Part shown: one piece after another, positions 10,837-21,011 of the stretch | Numbering within the stretch: the stretch's first letter is position 1 | How the letters are laid out: each line of letters starts with the position of its first letter | Assembly: GCA_015039365.1 (NCBI GenBank) | Contig: WION01000220.1 | Span: forward strand, 24,896 to 88,895 | Reading direction: 5' to 3' | Source of the DNA: Amanita rubescens | Taxonomy: Eukaryota; Basidiomycota; Agaricomycetes; Agaricales; Amanitaceae | DNA length: 64,000 bases | Notes under the pieces: model-generated | Database searches by the model: none | What the model was told of the DNA's origin: nothing | The model's input: the letters and a program-made list of their open reading frames with translations, nothing else | Translations under genes and position numbers: made by a program

Positions 10837-13111
10837 TCGTCATGGACGTTTTTACATGTCGTTTTCGCTTCAGAGTCCATCTCTACTATTCTTCGTGCGT
10901 ACATGAAGCGGCTGATACCCTGGTGGAAAAGGCACAAGTGTTACGGGTTCACTTGCCAAGCGAAATGCAGGTAAGCGGGTTATGCTACGTTGATCGCGTA
11001 AGATGTCTTCGAAGGGGCCCGAATTTGCATTATAAATAGAATTTTGGCACGGCAGGTCGTTATTGCTCACTGTAACGTCATCGCTCTGGTGTGGTGGCCG
11101 ATTGAAGGAGGTGTCAAGGACTGAGGCAATGAGCCTCCTCTGCTTATGTCGGAATCGGAATATGAGCCCTCCGGACCATACCGAGGGCTCCCAATGGGGT
11201 GGTAGACCGGTTCTTGACCTGTTGTAAGGTCACCGTAGGTGCGAGTCGTCGACACTGATATTGACAAGGCGTGCCTGGGTCATGCAGACCAAGAAAAGAG
11301 CGAGTAATGCAAGGAAGGCTTGTCTTGACCCAGATATGCATCTATCGTGGTAGAAGTTTTCATAGTTAGGAGCGCTGTTCACGGACGCCGCCGCGCTGCC
11401 ACGCTGCCGTGACTCGGGTTCTGCGGGGATAGCTTACGTTTAGATCCCAAGTATATTCAAACGATAACTCGTTTCGCTAGTACTCGCACTTTCTCCTCTT
11501 CATCCACGTGAGGGATTTTGCTATTGCCCGTCTTGCACGTCCGATATAACGCCGGGGCGGACCAGAATTGCGACGCTCAGCTTCCCCATATTCACGAGCC
11601 CAACGCGACTCGATCCGCCGACTTCTCTGTTGTTTTGGTTTATTTACAGCGATTCTCTCCCACACGTGTCTGGCCATGCCTGTCCCTTGATGAGCTTCTC
11701 TTGAATACCCGCTGTTGCGTCGGAAAGGAGGATATTGATTTAGGAACAAGGAAGAAGGTGCGATTCCTTTCATTTCATTTGCCCTATCTTTGACACACCG
11801 AGTCATCTACTAAGGGACAAGCCATCCCGTATGTCGAGCCATGATGAATATCCATGAAATGCGGGTATTGTTCCACCGTGTGCAATGTATCCACAATTGA
11901 TCATACTACAGATCCTTTGCCGAATCCAACGTTCTCGGCGCTTTCCTGGTTTCGCATCATCTCCTCCTTTATCACTTGCAGGATCTCGTTTGTCATTTTC
12001 TCGGTTGATCCTCCTAGTGCCCTCATCCCTGTGCGCCTGTCCATTGTCTGAGCTTGAGGAATGTCGCTGTCATGGGACGCGGCAGCGTACGCATTATTAA
12101 AAGGCCACCGGACGTCACATGGGTGTCGATGTGCACATGGAACGCGATCGCTGACGCCCCGAAACGGTAAGATTTTCAATCGGTTCTGCACGAGAGGTTT
12201 CGATTACGCTCCTATCCTACTCTTCAAGCCACGTCCAACCTTTCCTCGTATTACGTCTCACCACGTTTAGGATGTGCGTATTATCTTGACGTGAATTTGG
12301 TAGACCAATCACCTCGAGTTTCACTAAAAGCCTCGGACCGCAAAATGCCTGGACAATGTAATTCGACCACACGATAAACATTATGTTTTACATTTCCTTA
12401 TTCCGTTCATTCTCTCTAGTTGACTATATCGCCGTTTCTGTCACTAACAGGCTTCTAGACATTGTCCCGTGGGCCTCAATCTGCGCAAGTTGATAATTCG
12501 TGCTCTCGGCTCTTCTTTCAGAGGGGAGAGGACTCTACATAACGTCGTCGTAGTCGATGTCTTCAGCAACTCGACAGTACTAAGGAACTTCCCGATGCGC
12601 AGGTGACTCTCGGAGTTTTGCATTTTTTTTACGCTGGAGGGCTACATTTTTCGATGCATCAGGAACGTCAACCTAGGTAGTGTGTGTATTGTCCACGTCG
12701 AATGAATGAAATGATTTTTCGTTTGGTGCGAGCTCATACCTTTCCGAAGGCCATAATGCTTATATCATGAATTTAGCTACTAGATGAACCCCAGCACTTA
12801 GTGAGCGCTCGTTTCCAATACTCCGTGACTGTATGCGCTATGCGAGCGCATTATGTCCATTATCGCGATTCAGTTGTGCTTTTGTCTGCGGTGGAAGTTT
12901 AGGTACAAACTAGTCCTACGGCACAAGCACACATTATTCGACGTAAAACTGTGCTGAATATAAAGTTTTTCCACTTGTCACCATACTCTAATGATTAGAA
13001 TCTGGCTTTTCATCATAGGGCGGTGGTACTTTTTCAACAAAATATCTTCCGTATTTGACTTCGATTTTAATGTAATTGCCAGCCTGGGACTTGGGCTGCA
13101 AGGAGTGGTGA
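10837..13111. other. Gene-poor stretch with weak minus-strand frames only
   Basis: Frames at 11267-11067 (Ser/Gly/Pro-rich, SPRYGPEGSYSDSDISRGG) and 12191-11901 (ending MTNEILQVIKEEMMRNQES) on the minus strand look protein-like but have no family, supported start or splice partners. They may be remnants of the broken membrane-protein genes nearby. Nothing else was recognised in about 2.3 kb. Confidence 0.3.
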
Positions 13112-13455
13112 TTAAGGCGCATCAAAATCAAATAAAAGGTTGCCACTGACGGATGTTTGACGCCACACGCCTTCTAATAGATATCCACCATGTTTTTCCA
13201 ATGTAGATAATGGAAGCTTCGCCGGACGCCAATTCGGCGCGGAACGGGGCGGCGGCGGAGTACCATCGTCGTATAGAACCGCGGTGATAGAATTCTCGTC
13301 CCCCTCGAAGGTCAAACTAGAAGGTTTTGTTCTCTTCGGTTCCTTGTCACCTTACGTGAGATAGCAAGAACATGAGCTAAAAGTAATGAGATTTACCGTC
13401 TGCAAAATATCAGCATGGTGAGAGCTACGAGGAACAATAACGCACTAGTATCCAT
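13112..13455 (-). CDS. Small secreted protein candidate, 87 aa, 2 exons
   Basis: Exon 1 (13455-13397) encodes an apparent signal peptide, MDTSALLFLVALTMLIFCR. Exon 2 (13316-13112) follows an 80-nt intron (GTAAAT..TTCTAG) in phase 2. The mature part is about 68 residues (YDDGTPPPPRSAPNWRPAKLP, then HGGYLLEGVWRQTSVSGNLLFDFDAP) and contains no cysteine. I do not recognise the family. It could be a small secreted protein or the remaining N-terminal piece of a larger secreted enzyme; the stop codon is followed by no further obvious exon. The two-exon structure is supported by frame and signal peptide only. Confidence 0.42.
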
Positions 13456-13754
13456 TTTGTATCATGTAGGAAGCCTGTCCGTGCAAGTAGTGTCTCGGTC
13501 AACCTCTTTTCCAGGGGAAGCGCCGTCACAAATGTGGCAAGCAGGAATAAAAGTAGTGGATATGAGAATAACATGATGGGAGTGATGCGGGACAGCAATG
13601 GGGAGACCAGCTCTGAGGTGGGTTGGGAAATCGCGCCAATTTATACCGTTGGCTGCTGGACACGTGGCGTGCCATCAACAAAAGGTCTCGGTGATTGCCA
13701 AGAGAGTATAATCGGCTAATCGTGATTATGACCGATTTCAATCAAGGTCGACCG

Positions 13755-14459
13755 TGTTGAACTTATAATATACGATATACATACAGTATATAGTAAATAT
13801 AAGTGATATCATTAGTTTACACTAACTAATGTAATAACGCTCAGTTACTTACTCGTCTCTCAACCAATCATAATAGTGGATGATTGAGTGTGAGATAATA
13901 TATTGACATGAGAATATATTCGACATATTCTCATACTCATCTACCAATCATAATAGTGGATGATTGATGATGAGAACATATTCTGACATGAGAATATCCT
14001 GGAGATATTCTCATAAGATCATCCAATCATAATAGTGGAACTATTGATGATGTGAATATATGTTGACATGAGAATAGAAGACATATATACGTTATGGTTA
14101 TCGACCTATCACATTGAAGATTGATAATGTGATGAGTCAGTCAATATAATTGATGAGTCAAGTGCTGCGCAAAGCTATGCATTGCTGTACAATAGCTGTG
14201 CATTGCTGTGGAATGACACCTTATGAGTCAAATACCTTTGACTCATACTGATAAGACTCTTTGTACTTATTTGTAGTTTAGTAGTATATAAACTGTACTC
14301 TAGTAGCGTCAATCCCTATCCTATTATCCTCTCTACTGTCTACTGTTGAGCCCCAGCTCCAGTAAGCTCTTAACAACTCCACACCACACTCGGTAAGTAG
14401 TACATTCCATGTACTAAACTGCGCTGCTCGCTAGGGACTTGTTACCCCTAGTTTCAACA
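13755..14459 (+). mobile_element. Solo copia LTR, 705 bp, TSD GACCG
   Basis: The sequence begins TGTTGAACTT and ends GTTTCAACA. It is the reverse complement of the two LTRs of the full-length copia element at 27083-37138, so it is a solo LTR in plus orientation. The flanks carry a perfect 5-bp duplication GACCG (13750-13754 and 14460-14464). This is the expected product of LTR-LTR recombination. A TATATAAA box lies at about 14285-14292. Confidence 0.92.
13864..14040 (+). repeat. Three about-80-bp modules inside the copia LTR
   Basis: The word CCAATCATAATAGTGGA recurs near 13864, 13943 and 14022. Between copies lie palindromic stretches of the type GAGAATAT..ATATTCTC. The same array is present in the LTRs of the full-length element. 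Its place in U3, upstream of the TATA box, suggests promoter or enhancer modules. Confidence 0.75.
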
Positions 14460-14660
14460 GACCGGACTCAGATTAGTCATGTAGATTATAATAGATTGCA
14501 ATTGCATAGTTGTCACACCGTAAACAGGCAACACTATTATATTTGACTACACGTAGATTACAATGTATATAACTAGAGTTCAAAATCACAAGAAAGGTTG
14601 TAAGTGCGAAACGACTATTCGATAGCAAGAAAGGGGCGCCAACATGCAAGAAAACCGAAG

Positions 14661-15132
14661 CTAGAGGCCGTTGTCTTCATCATCGGCGTCATAGCCGTCG
14701 TCGCTCTCGAGGTTACTATGTCGATCACCGGAGCGAGGCGTATAGACGCTATCGCTATCCTCTGCATCGGCATCGTAGCCTTCATCGTGCTCGATGGTGG
14801 TGCAGTATGGAGTACTGAACTGCGAAGCATCGGAGTTGGTATCGGTATCGGTATCGCAACCGTCATTATCGCGTTCGACGTCGGCACTCTTCTTGTTACT
14901 GAACCGTACTATGTCCGTGTTGTGAGGAAGATGGGGCGCGGACGCGTTTTCTGCGTGTAAAAGAGCTGGAGTGTTGAGTCCGCCAGACGAGGACGAATGG
15001 AGGACAGGCTATGATACCGTTAGCAAACTGACAGAAAACCAGAAACTCTAGTACTCACCGGGGAACCGTTACCGTGATTTTTTGTTTCCGCCGTTCTCTC
15101 GACTCGTACCTCCCCACGCATGCGCCCGAAGT
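14661..15132 (-). CDS. Acidic Asp-rich protein gene (3' exons), interrupted upstream by Gypsy-1
   Basis: Exons 15132-15059 and 15008-14661 join through a 50-nt intron (GTGAGT..ATAG). The encoded tail is strongly acidic and repetitive (CDTDTDTNSD; EHDEGYDADAEDSDSVYTP; ESDDGYDADDEDNGL), preceded by a Ser/Gly/Pro-rich part (PVLHSSSSGGLNTP). A consensus acceptor CACAG ends at 15133. The matching donor (GTAAGC) and a 7-nt ATG exon (23335-23329) lie on the far side of the 8.1-kb Gypsy-1 element. With that exon the product is 142 residues; an internal ATG at 15121 gives 136. A plus-strand frame over the same bases is a shadow of these GAx-rich codons. No family was recognised. Confidence 0.5.
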
Positions 15133-15153
15133 CTGTGACCGTAAGAAAATTGA

Positions 15154-15605
15154 TGTTACGAACTCGTTAATCTCAACTTAAGTTGCAGCGGCAACTCTAG
15201 TCACGATTACAAGTCTTAAGTCAAACGTTAAGATTATAAGTTCAATTCTAAGTCAAGACGTTGACTTAGGATCTGAGGACGATTGTGGTAGATGAGTTAA
15301 GAGTAAGGTTATATTGCCAGACGACAATAAACAGCTAAGTCGAACTTAGGGTTCGACTCTAGAATACATGCAGTATTTATACTAGCAAGTACAACGAGAC
15401 GTACTAATTAATGAACAATGGTAAGTACAGAAGTAAGTATAAGGACGGTGTCATATGTGGAACAAGGGATGGTATAAACAAGTAAACGAGTTAGTCCATA
15501 TGAATCGAGCATAAGGGGAGCGACGAATAAGGTATGCATAAAGAAAATAAACATGTCCGACGTATCATGTAAGCATAATGCGGGAGTCCGTACCGTGTTG
15601 TAACA
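15154..15605 (-). repeat. Gypsy-1 3' LTR
   Basis: 452 bp, nearly identical to 22846-23297. It retains the original TAAGTCGAACTTA word near 15334-15346, which is mutated in the other copy. Confidence 0.95.
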
Positions 15606-15622
15606 CTAGCTCTCCCCTACGT
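15606..15622 (-). promoter_or_regulatory. Gypsy-1 polypurine tract
   Basis: On the minus strand the purine-rich run GTAGGGGAGAG lies a few bases before the 3' LTR, the position expected for plus-strand DNA priming. Confidence 0.7.
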
Positions 15623-15645
15623 TGTTGACCGCAACAACAAAACGT

Positions 15646-17371
15646 TCAGGTGTTCATGTTGTGCATGGCGTTGTCGTCGTGCTGATAGCCGTAGTCGCCA
15701 TAAAGGCCGCATGCGTCGTCGTCGGCTCCGTCGCACTGTCGTCCATTGACACATGCCTGACACTGTGATGCGTGGTGTGCCTTCTTCTTTCCCTTCTTCT
15801 TCGGCTGATGAGGGCGGCGGCTAGTGGAAGCGGGGGTATTGGCGGTATCTGTGGTAGCTCGAGAACGTCCTTTCTTCTTAGTGGAAGGACCGGGCGTCGG
15901 ATCGTGTCGGCGCGTGGGAGCGTGTGTAGATAAAGTAGACACAGGAGGAACTGTAGTAGCGAGATGGTGATCCTCAGAGGCATGTTTACCTCGGCAGTGA
16001 ATGCAGCGGTTGTAGCGGTGGGGGCATTGGTTGGCGGCATTAGTCATACTGCGGGTCGTAGGTCGTCGAGAAGGTGGAGAGTCGTTTCGTCGAGAAGTGG
16101 GGACAGGAATATTCCAGACTCCGTGGCGAATAACGGTGGTGGTTGGGGGTGATGCGGATCGAGGAGGAGGAGGAGCCTTCTTATCTCGTTTCAGTTCTTC
16201 CTCAATGAGATCGCCTGTTGTACGGATTCGGCGATGAAGATCGAGATCGCTGATCGCATTATTGATCTGCGCAATGTGGTCGCTAGTGAGTTGATGCAGG
16301 GGAACTCCATCTGCGAATTCGGCTGTGGTCCATTCCGTGTCTCCTTGGATACTGGACAAGAGATCTCGGATCTTTCCGGTGAGGCACCAGATTTCTCTTG
16401 ATTTACGATCTGTCTCCATAATGCATCTAGTTGCTCGGTGTCGTCGGGTGTAGCTTCGGTAGCGCGAAACCAATGGTTGACGGCGATGCGGTTATTCTGA
16501 TCGTGAGGCTGTATTTTTAGTCCAAACCTTTGATCGTCTATACTTTCTATAGCAAGGATGATATAGCGTTCGACGTCAGCTGTGAGAAGTCGTCGTAATA
16601 GATCTATCGCCAGTTGATCTAGGTTTCCTCCTTTCGGATGAACGTCTTCCCAGTATAGTGACGTAACGTTCACAAACGTTTCGATTAGGTCGGCACAGTG
16701 ATAGTTATACTGATCTCGGGCTTGACCGGCAAGGGTAGTGGCGGTTCGGAAATCCATGAGGAGTCGCCAGACTCGAGCTATCCTTTCTTGGTCAAAAACG
16801 TCGACCTGTAGTCTAGCGGCGTTACAGATCAGAGTGACGCGGTCTCTAACCTTGGTGTAAGTAGTAATTCCGTGATAACTGAGATAGAGATCGGGGGTGG
16901 TTCGTATGATGGAGCCAGCCATATCGCGGTTAGTCCCATCTGTACCGTGACTCTGGTTGTTGCCTCAAATAGGTTCGTTATGAGATTGAGTCGAAGTGTG
17001 ACTGGCAAGTGCCGTCTCTCTATGTAAGGTAACGCTAATGTCTTCAGCATTTCTAGGTGGGATCGGTCGGCTATTGCGATCTTCCGTAATTCGTCCAGGT
17101 ACAGCCAGAGTTTCTGATGTTCCGTGGTGGGTTTCCTGGGTTTCGGTGGGAGTGATCGGGATCGTCTGAGACGAGGTTTGATCGGGAGGTCTGTGGGAAA
17201 CATCAACGAAGTCGTTCGGGTCAGCGTCTTCTTTGTCGGTGTCGGTGGTATGAAGAACGAGTCGAGGTCGGTGGGGTTCAGCGGAAGTGGTGAATTGGGT
17301 GTCGGTGGTCTCTCCAGCATAAAATTCGGACCAGGGGAAGCGTTGAACGGCGTCGGTGGTGTCGTTTCCAT
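15646..17371 (-). pseudogene. Gypsy-1 ORF3: extra reading frame between pol and the 3' LTR, frame-broken
   Basis: Three overlapping minus frames (17371-16829, 16922-16191 and 16473-15646) continue one another and appear to be one protein of about 570 residues carrying two frame shifts. The start is Pro/Ser/Thr-rich with a basic patch (KPRLRRSRSLPPKPRKP). A helical middle follows (LWLYLDELRKIAIADRSHLE; RNRIAV-type and LLRRLLTADVERYIILAIES stretches), then a basic tail with two Cys/His clusters, CIHCRGKHASEDHH and CQACVNGRQC. No env, membrane or protease features are visible. Zinc-binding or nucleic-acid binding is possible from the clusters. Splicing rather than mutation could also reconcile the frames. 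I do not recognise a named family. Confidence 0.5.
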
Positions 17372-17415
17372 TCTGCATAGTAACTTGGTATGTGGATGTC
17401 ATCTCAGAGTTTCCT

Positions 17416-20400
17416 TCATCTTTTATATTCTAGAAGGAGGTCTTCCATATGCGTCAAGTTATTTTCTGGTTCCCATGTGTTTTCGCTGGTATCATAGCCT
17501 TTCCACTTTACAAGAAATTGTAATTTCCCTCTAAACTTGCGATGTGCAAGCAGTGCTTCTACTTCGTATTCTTGTTCTCCTTCGATCAGATCGGGAGGGG
17601 GCCTTGTTTCCATTGTTCCATGAAAGGAGGTTTCTTTGAACGGCGTTAGTAAGGCGGCGTGGAATACGTTATGAATTTTCCATTGTCTTGGTAGCGTGAG
17701 ACGATATGTCACTGGTCCTAAGACTTCTTTAATGGAAAAGGGACCTTCTCGTTTAGGTGCGAGCTTTCTGCTCTGATAAGGAATCTTCAGGTTCCTAGAC
17801 TCTAGCCATACTTTGTCGTTGACTTTGAATGGTTTAGTCTTTCTCGTTGTTCTCTCCATCATCTTAGCTCGTGCTAGATCATGTGCGGCGAGTGCTTCTT
17901 CTCGTGCGCGGAACAAGGAGTTGATGCGGTTATCGGCGGTTGGTGTGTTTGTCTTATTCGAGACAAGGGGAAGTGCAACCGGGGATGTTCCATACATCAA
18001 TTGAAAGGGCGATTGTTTCAATGCTTCATGAGTGCGTGAATTATGTGCGAATTGTGCTATTGGTATCATCTTGTTCCAGGTATCTGGTTCATAGGCACAG
18101 AATATTCGGAGATAAGCTTCTAATTCGGCGTTATATCGCTCCGTTTGTCCATCAGTCTGTGGATGGAAGGCGGTACTCATTTTATGTTTGATCTTTAATG
18201 AGTCCATTATGCCGTTAAAGACATGTGATGCGAACTGTGGTCCTCGATCGGAGATCATGATGTCGGGTAAACCGAAGTTTTTGAATACATTCCGAATGTA
18301 GAGGTCGGCGGTTTCGTCGGCGGTAATAGTTTTATTACAGGGCATGAGAATTACTCCCTTTGTAAGTCCTTGATCGACCACGATAAAGATAGAATCAAAG
18401 CCGTTACTTGTGGGTAAATCGGTTATGAAATCCATAGTTATTTGTTGAAAGGGTTGGTGTGCGTGAGACTTGATTGGCATCAGAGGTGCGGCAGTAGGGT
18501 GTGTATTTGATTTCATTTGTTGACATGCCGTGCATCCGTCAATGAACTGTTTAACCATTTTAGACATTAATGGCCACCAGTAATATTCCTTTAATAAGGC
18601 GAGTGTTTTGAAGAAACCGGGGTGTCCGCTTGTTGGTGATTCATGAAAATCTCTAATAATATCTCGGCGAAGATCGGCGTCAGGGGGAATAAAGGATTTC
18701 CCTTTGTACAGGATTAATTCATCGTCAAGGGTCCAATCAGAAAGGGCAGTGCGTAAAGGTGGTGTTCCTTTTTCTTTTAGACATTTCTTGATTGATTGAG
18801 CAAATTCGTCTTTGACAGTTATTTCTATTGCTCTGTCACGGAGATCTTCGGCGATTGTGCAAACAAAGAGTTCTTTTGGGAGCATCGTTATTAACTCTTC
18901 TGGTTCGTCTTTTGTCATATGATCGGGTCGGCGGGATAGGGCGTCTGCTATTATTAGTTTTGCTCCGGGGACGTGGGTTAATTTAATATTAAATCGAGAT
19001 AAGTCGTTCCACCATCGTGCTTGGCGGTTCGTAAGACGTTGTGGTTCTCGATAGTAGAGTAGATTCTTGTGGTCGCAGTGAATAATGACAGGGTGTTCTG
19101 CTCCTTCAAGTAAGTATCTCCATTCGTTGTAAAGAGCGTAGTAGATGGCGAATAATTCTCGGTCATAGATTTGCCATCGTGTTTCAGTCGGTGTTAGAGC
19201 GTGCGATAGGTATCCACATGGGTGTAAATCGCCATTGTCATCTTTCTGCATGAGAACTGCTCCGATAGCACGGTCTGATGCATCCGTTTGTAGAATAAAG
19301 GGTTTGTTAACATTGGGCATCATTAAGACAGGTGCGGATGTGAAGCGTTCTTTTAATAGATCAAATGCGACTTGGCATTCTGCGGTCCATGTCCATAATT
19401 TGTTTTTCTTCGTTAGGTCGTGCAGGGGTCGTGCAAGGTGGGCGAATCCGAAAATAAACCTTCGATAGTAATTTCCGAATCCTAAAAAGGATCTAACTTG
19501 TTTGACGGTAGAAGGGGTTGGCCAGTCCCTGATTCCGGCAAGTTTGATCGGGTCCATTTTTATTGTATTTTTGGATATGACGGTGCCCAGAAAATCAACT
19601 TCTTTGGCAGCAAATTTACACTTTTCAAGCTTGAGGTAAAGATCGTGTTTCTGTAATCGTTCAAGTACTTGTTTTGTTCGAATCTCGAGTTCTTCTTTAG
19701 TGTGCGCGTGTATTAGCATGTCATCCATGTAGATGACGAGCCATCCTTTTTCTGTAAAATCCCTAAAATAATCGTCCATCATAGCTTGAAACGTTGCTGG
19801 TGAATTTCGTAATCCAAAGAACATGACATTAGGTTCAAATAAACCTCGATTGGTGATAAAGGCAGCTTTCCATCTGTCAGATTCCTTGATTTGAACGTTA
19901 TTATATCCCCATCGGATATCCAGTTTCGTGAAGTATTCCGAATCTTTGAGTTTGATCATAAGATCGGAGATAAGAGGTAGTGGATATGCGTTTGGTTTAG
20001 TATATTTGTTCAAATATCGATAATCTTGGCAGGGTCGTAATTTTTGTGCTTCTTTCTTTTCTACGAAGAAGAAAGGTGATGCCTGCGGTGATTTCGATGG
20101 TCTGATGTAGCCTTTTTCGACATGTTCTTTAATCCATTCATCCAGTGTGTTCTGCTGTTTTGGAGATAAGGGATAGATTTTTCCTCTTTTTGGTATGAAA
20201 TCATCGCGAAGTTCTATTTGGTGATCCCAGGATCGGCTTTCTGGGAATCGTTCACTTGCTTTTTTCTCGAATACATCTTTCCATGCCGAGTATTCAGGAG
20301 GGAGCGTGTAAACCTCCTCTGTTTGATGGTATTTGTGTTCCATTTGTTGAGCTGGTGTATATCGTGCGATAGTTACTTGGTCGTATTCGTCTTCTGACCA

Positions 20401-21009
20401 GCTTCCTATATCCTCAAATGTACGCGTGTTCCATCCGTGATCTGTCGTCTGTGATCCTTTGTGTGACATCAAATATCCGATGATGAGATCTTCTTCCCAT
20501 TCAGGCATAGCTATTCTGTCAATCTGTTGACAGATGCTCCGAAGTGATGCCTTGATCTTGTCCTGTTCAGAGTCTCGGAACTCTAGAGTCTTTTCTCTCC
20601 AATTTACGTCAGGGTTATGCTTCTCTAGCCAAGGAAGCCCCAGTATAATCGTTTGTTTTCCTATTGCTGATACGTAAAACCATTCGGTCATGCGTTTTCC
20701 GTTCATTTTGAAGGTGATTAGACATTGTTCATTAATTTCTCCTTCTTTGTTTATGGTGCCATCGACGTTGTAAACTCTGATTGGTTGTGGAGTTTTTCGT
20801 TTTCTCCATTTGTGTGCTATCCTTTTGTCGATAAATATCCCTTCGGCTCCACAGTCGATAAGGGCAACGAGATTTTCAGTGTTGTTTTCAGTTTCAACTT
20901 TGATAGGGACAGATAATCTTCGTTTTGAAATAGATTGTACTGTTACATAAGATATATCGAGAGTTGGATCTGATGTTTCTGGAACTTCATCCACTGTCAT
21001 GAGTCCCAC
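17416..21009 (-). CDS. pol: Gypsy-1 Pol polyprotein (protease, RT, RNase H, integrase, chromodomain)
   Basis: A single open frame of about 1197 codons. In order: retropepsin with active-site ALIDCGAEGIF (about residues 50-60), where the usual DSG/DTG is DCG; reverse transcriptase with LDIRWGYNN, FGLRNSPATFQ and the catalytic YMDDMLIH (about 405-440); RNase H (FILQTDASDRAIGAVL); integrase with a HHCC finger (H..GHPGF..C.AC) and the D,D,E core (TMDFITDLP, SDRGPQF); and a chromodomain (VEALLAHRKFRGKLQFLVKWKGYDTSENTWEP) near the end. The terminal chromodomain places it among chromoviruses, where it directs integration to marked chromatin. The frame starts in the -1 phase relative to gag, next to its stop codon. 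Confidence 0.95.
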   Translation of the reverse strand: MGLMTVDEVPETSDPTLDISYVTVQSISKRRLSVPIKVETENNTENLVALIDCGAEGIFIDKRIAHKWRKRKTPQPIRVYNVDGTINKEGEINEQCLITFKMNGKRMTEWFYVSAIGKQTIILGLPWLEKHNPDVNWREKTLEFRDSEQDKIKASLRSICQQIDRIAMPEWEEDLIIGYLMSHKGSQTTDHGWNTRTFEDIGSWSEDEYDQVTIARYTPAQQMEHKYHQTEEVYTLPPEYSAWKDVFEKKASERFPESRSWDHQIELRDDFIPKRGKIYPLSPKQQNTLDEWIKEHVEKGYIRPSKSPQASPFFFVEKKEAQKLRPCQDYRYLNKYTKPNAYPLPLISDLMIKLKDSEYFTKLDIRWGYNNVQIKESDRWKAAFITNRGLFEPNVMFFGLRNSPATFQAMMDDYFRDFTEKGWLVIYMDDMLIHAHTKEELEIRTKQVLERLQKHDLYLKLEKCKFAAKEVDFLGTVISKNTIKMDPIKLAGIRDWPTPSTVKQVRSFLGFGNYYRRFIFGFAHLARPLHDLTKKNKLWTWTAECQVAFDLLKERFTSAPVLMMPNVNKPFILQTDASDRAIGAVLMQKDDNGDLHPCGYLSHALTPTETRWQIYDRELFAIYYALYNEWRYLLEGAEHPVIIHCDHKNLLYYREPQRLTNRQARWWNDLSRFNIKLTHVPGAKLIIADALSRRPDHMTKDEPEELITMLPKELFVCTIAEDLRDRAIEITVKDEFAQSIKKCLKEKGTPPLRTALSDWTLDDELILYKGKSFIPPDADLRRDIIRDFHESPTSGHPGFFKTLALLKEYYWWPLMSKMVKQFIDGCTACQQMKSNTHPTAAPLMPIKSHAHQPFQQITMDFITDLPTSNGFDSIFIVVDQGLTKGVILMPCNKTITADETADLYIRNVFKNFGLPDIMISDRGPQFASHVFNGIMDSLKIKHKMSTAFHPQTDGQTERYNAELEAYLRIFCAYEPDTWNKMIPIAQFAHNSRTHEALKQSPFQLMYGTSPVALPLVSNKTNTPTADNRINSLFRAREEALAAHDLARAKMMERTTRKTKPFKVNDKVWLESRNLKIPYQSRKLAPKREGPFSIKEVLGPVTYRLTLPRQWKIHNVFHAALLTPFKETSFHGTMETRPPPDLIEGEQEYEVEALLAHRKFRGKLQFLVKWKGYDTSENTWEPENNLTHMEDLLLEYKR

Positions 21010-21011
21010 TG

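Noticed and set aside
13864..14040. Spaced repeats as a CRISPR array
   Set aside because: They are diverged modules within a retrotransposon LTR of a eukaryote, with related rather than unique intervening sequence.
14604..14960. 118-codon hydrophobic plus-strand frame resembling a membrane protein
   Set aside because: It is the antisense of GAx-rich codons of the acidic minus-strand gene, whose splice sites and repeated DGYDAD words are more convincing.
16965..17402. 145-codon Thr/Asp-rich frame at the start of the Gypsy-1 ORF3 region
   Set aside because: The overlapping frame from 17371 continues into a helical, protein-like region and fits the later ORF3 frames better.
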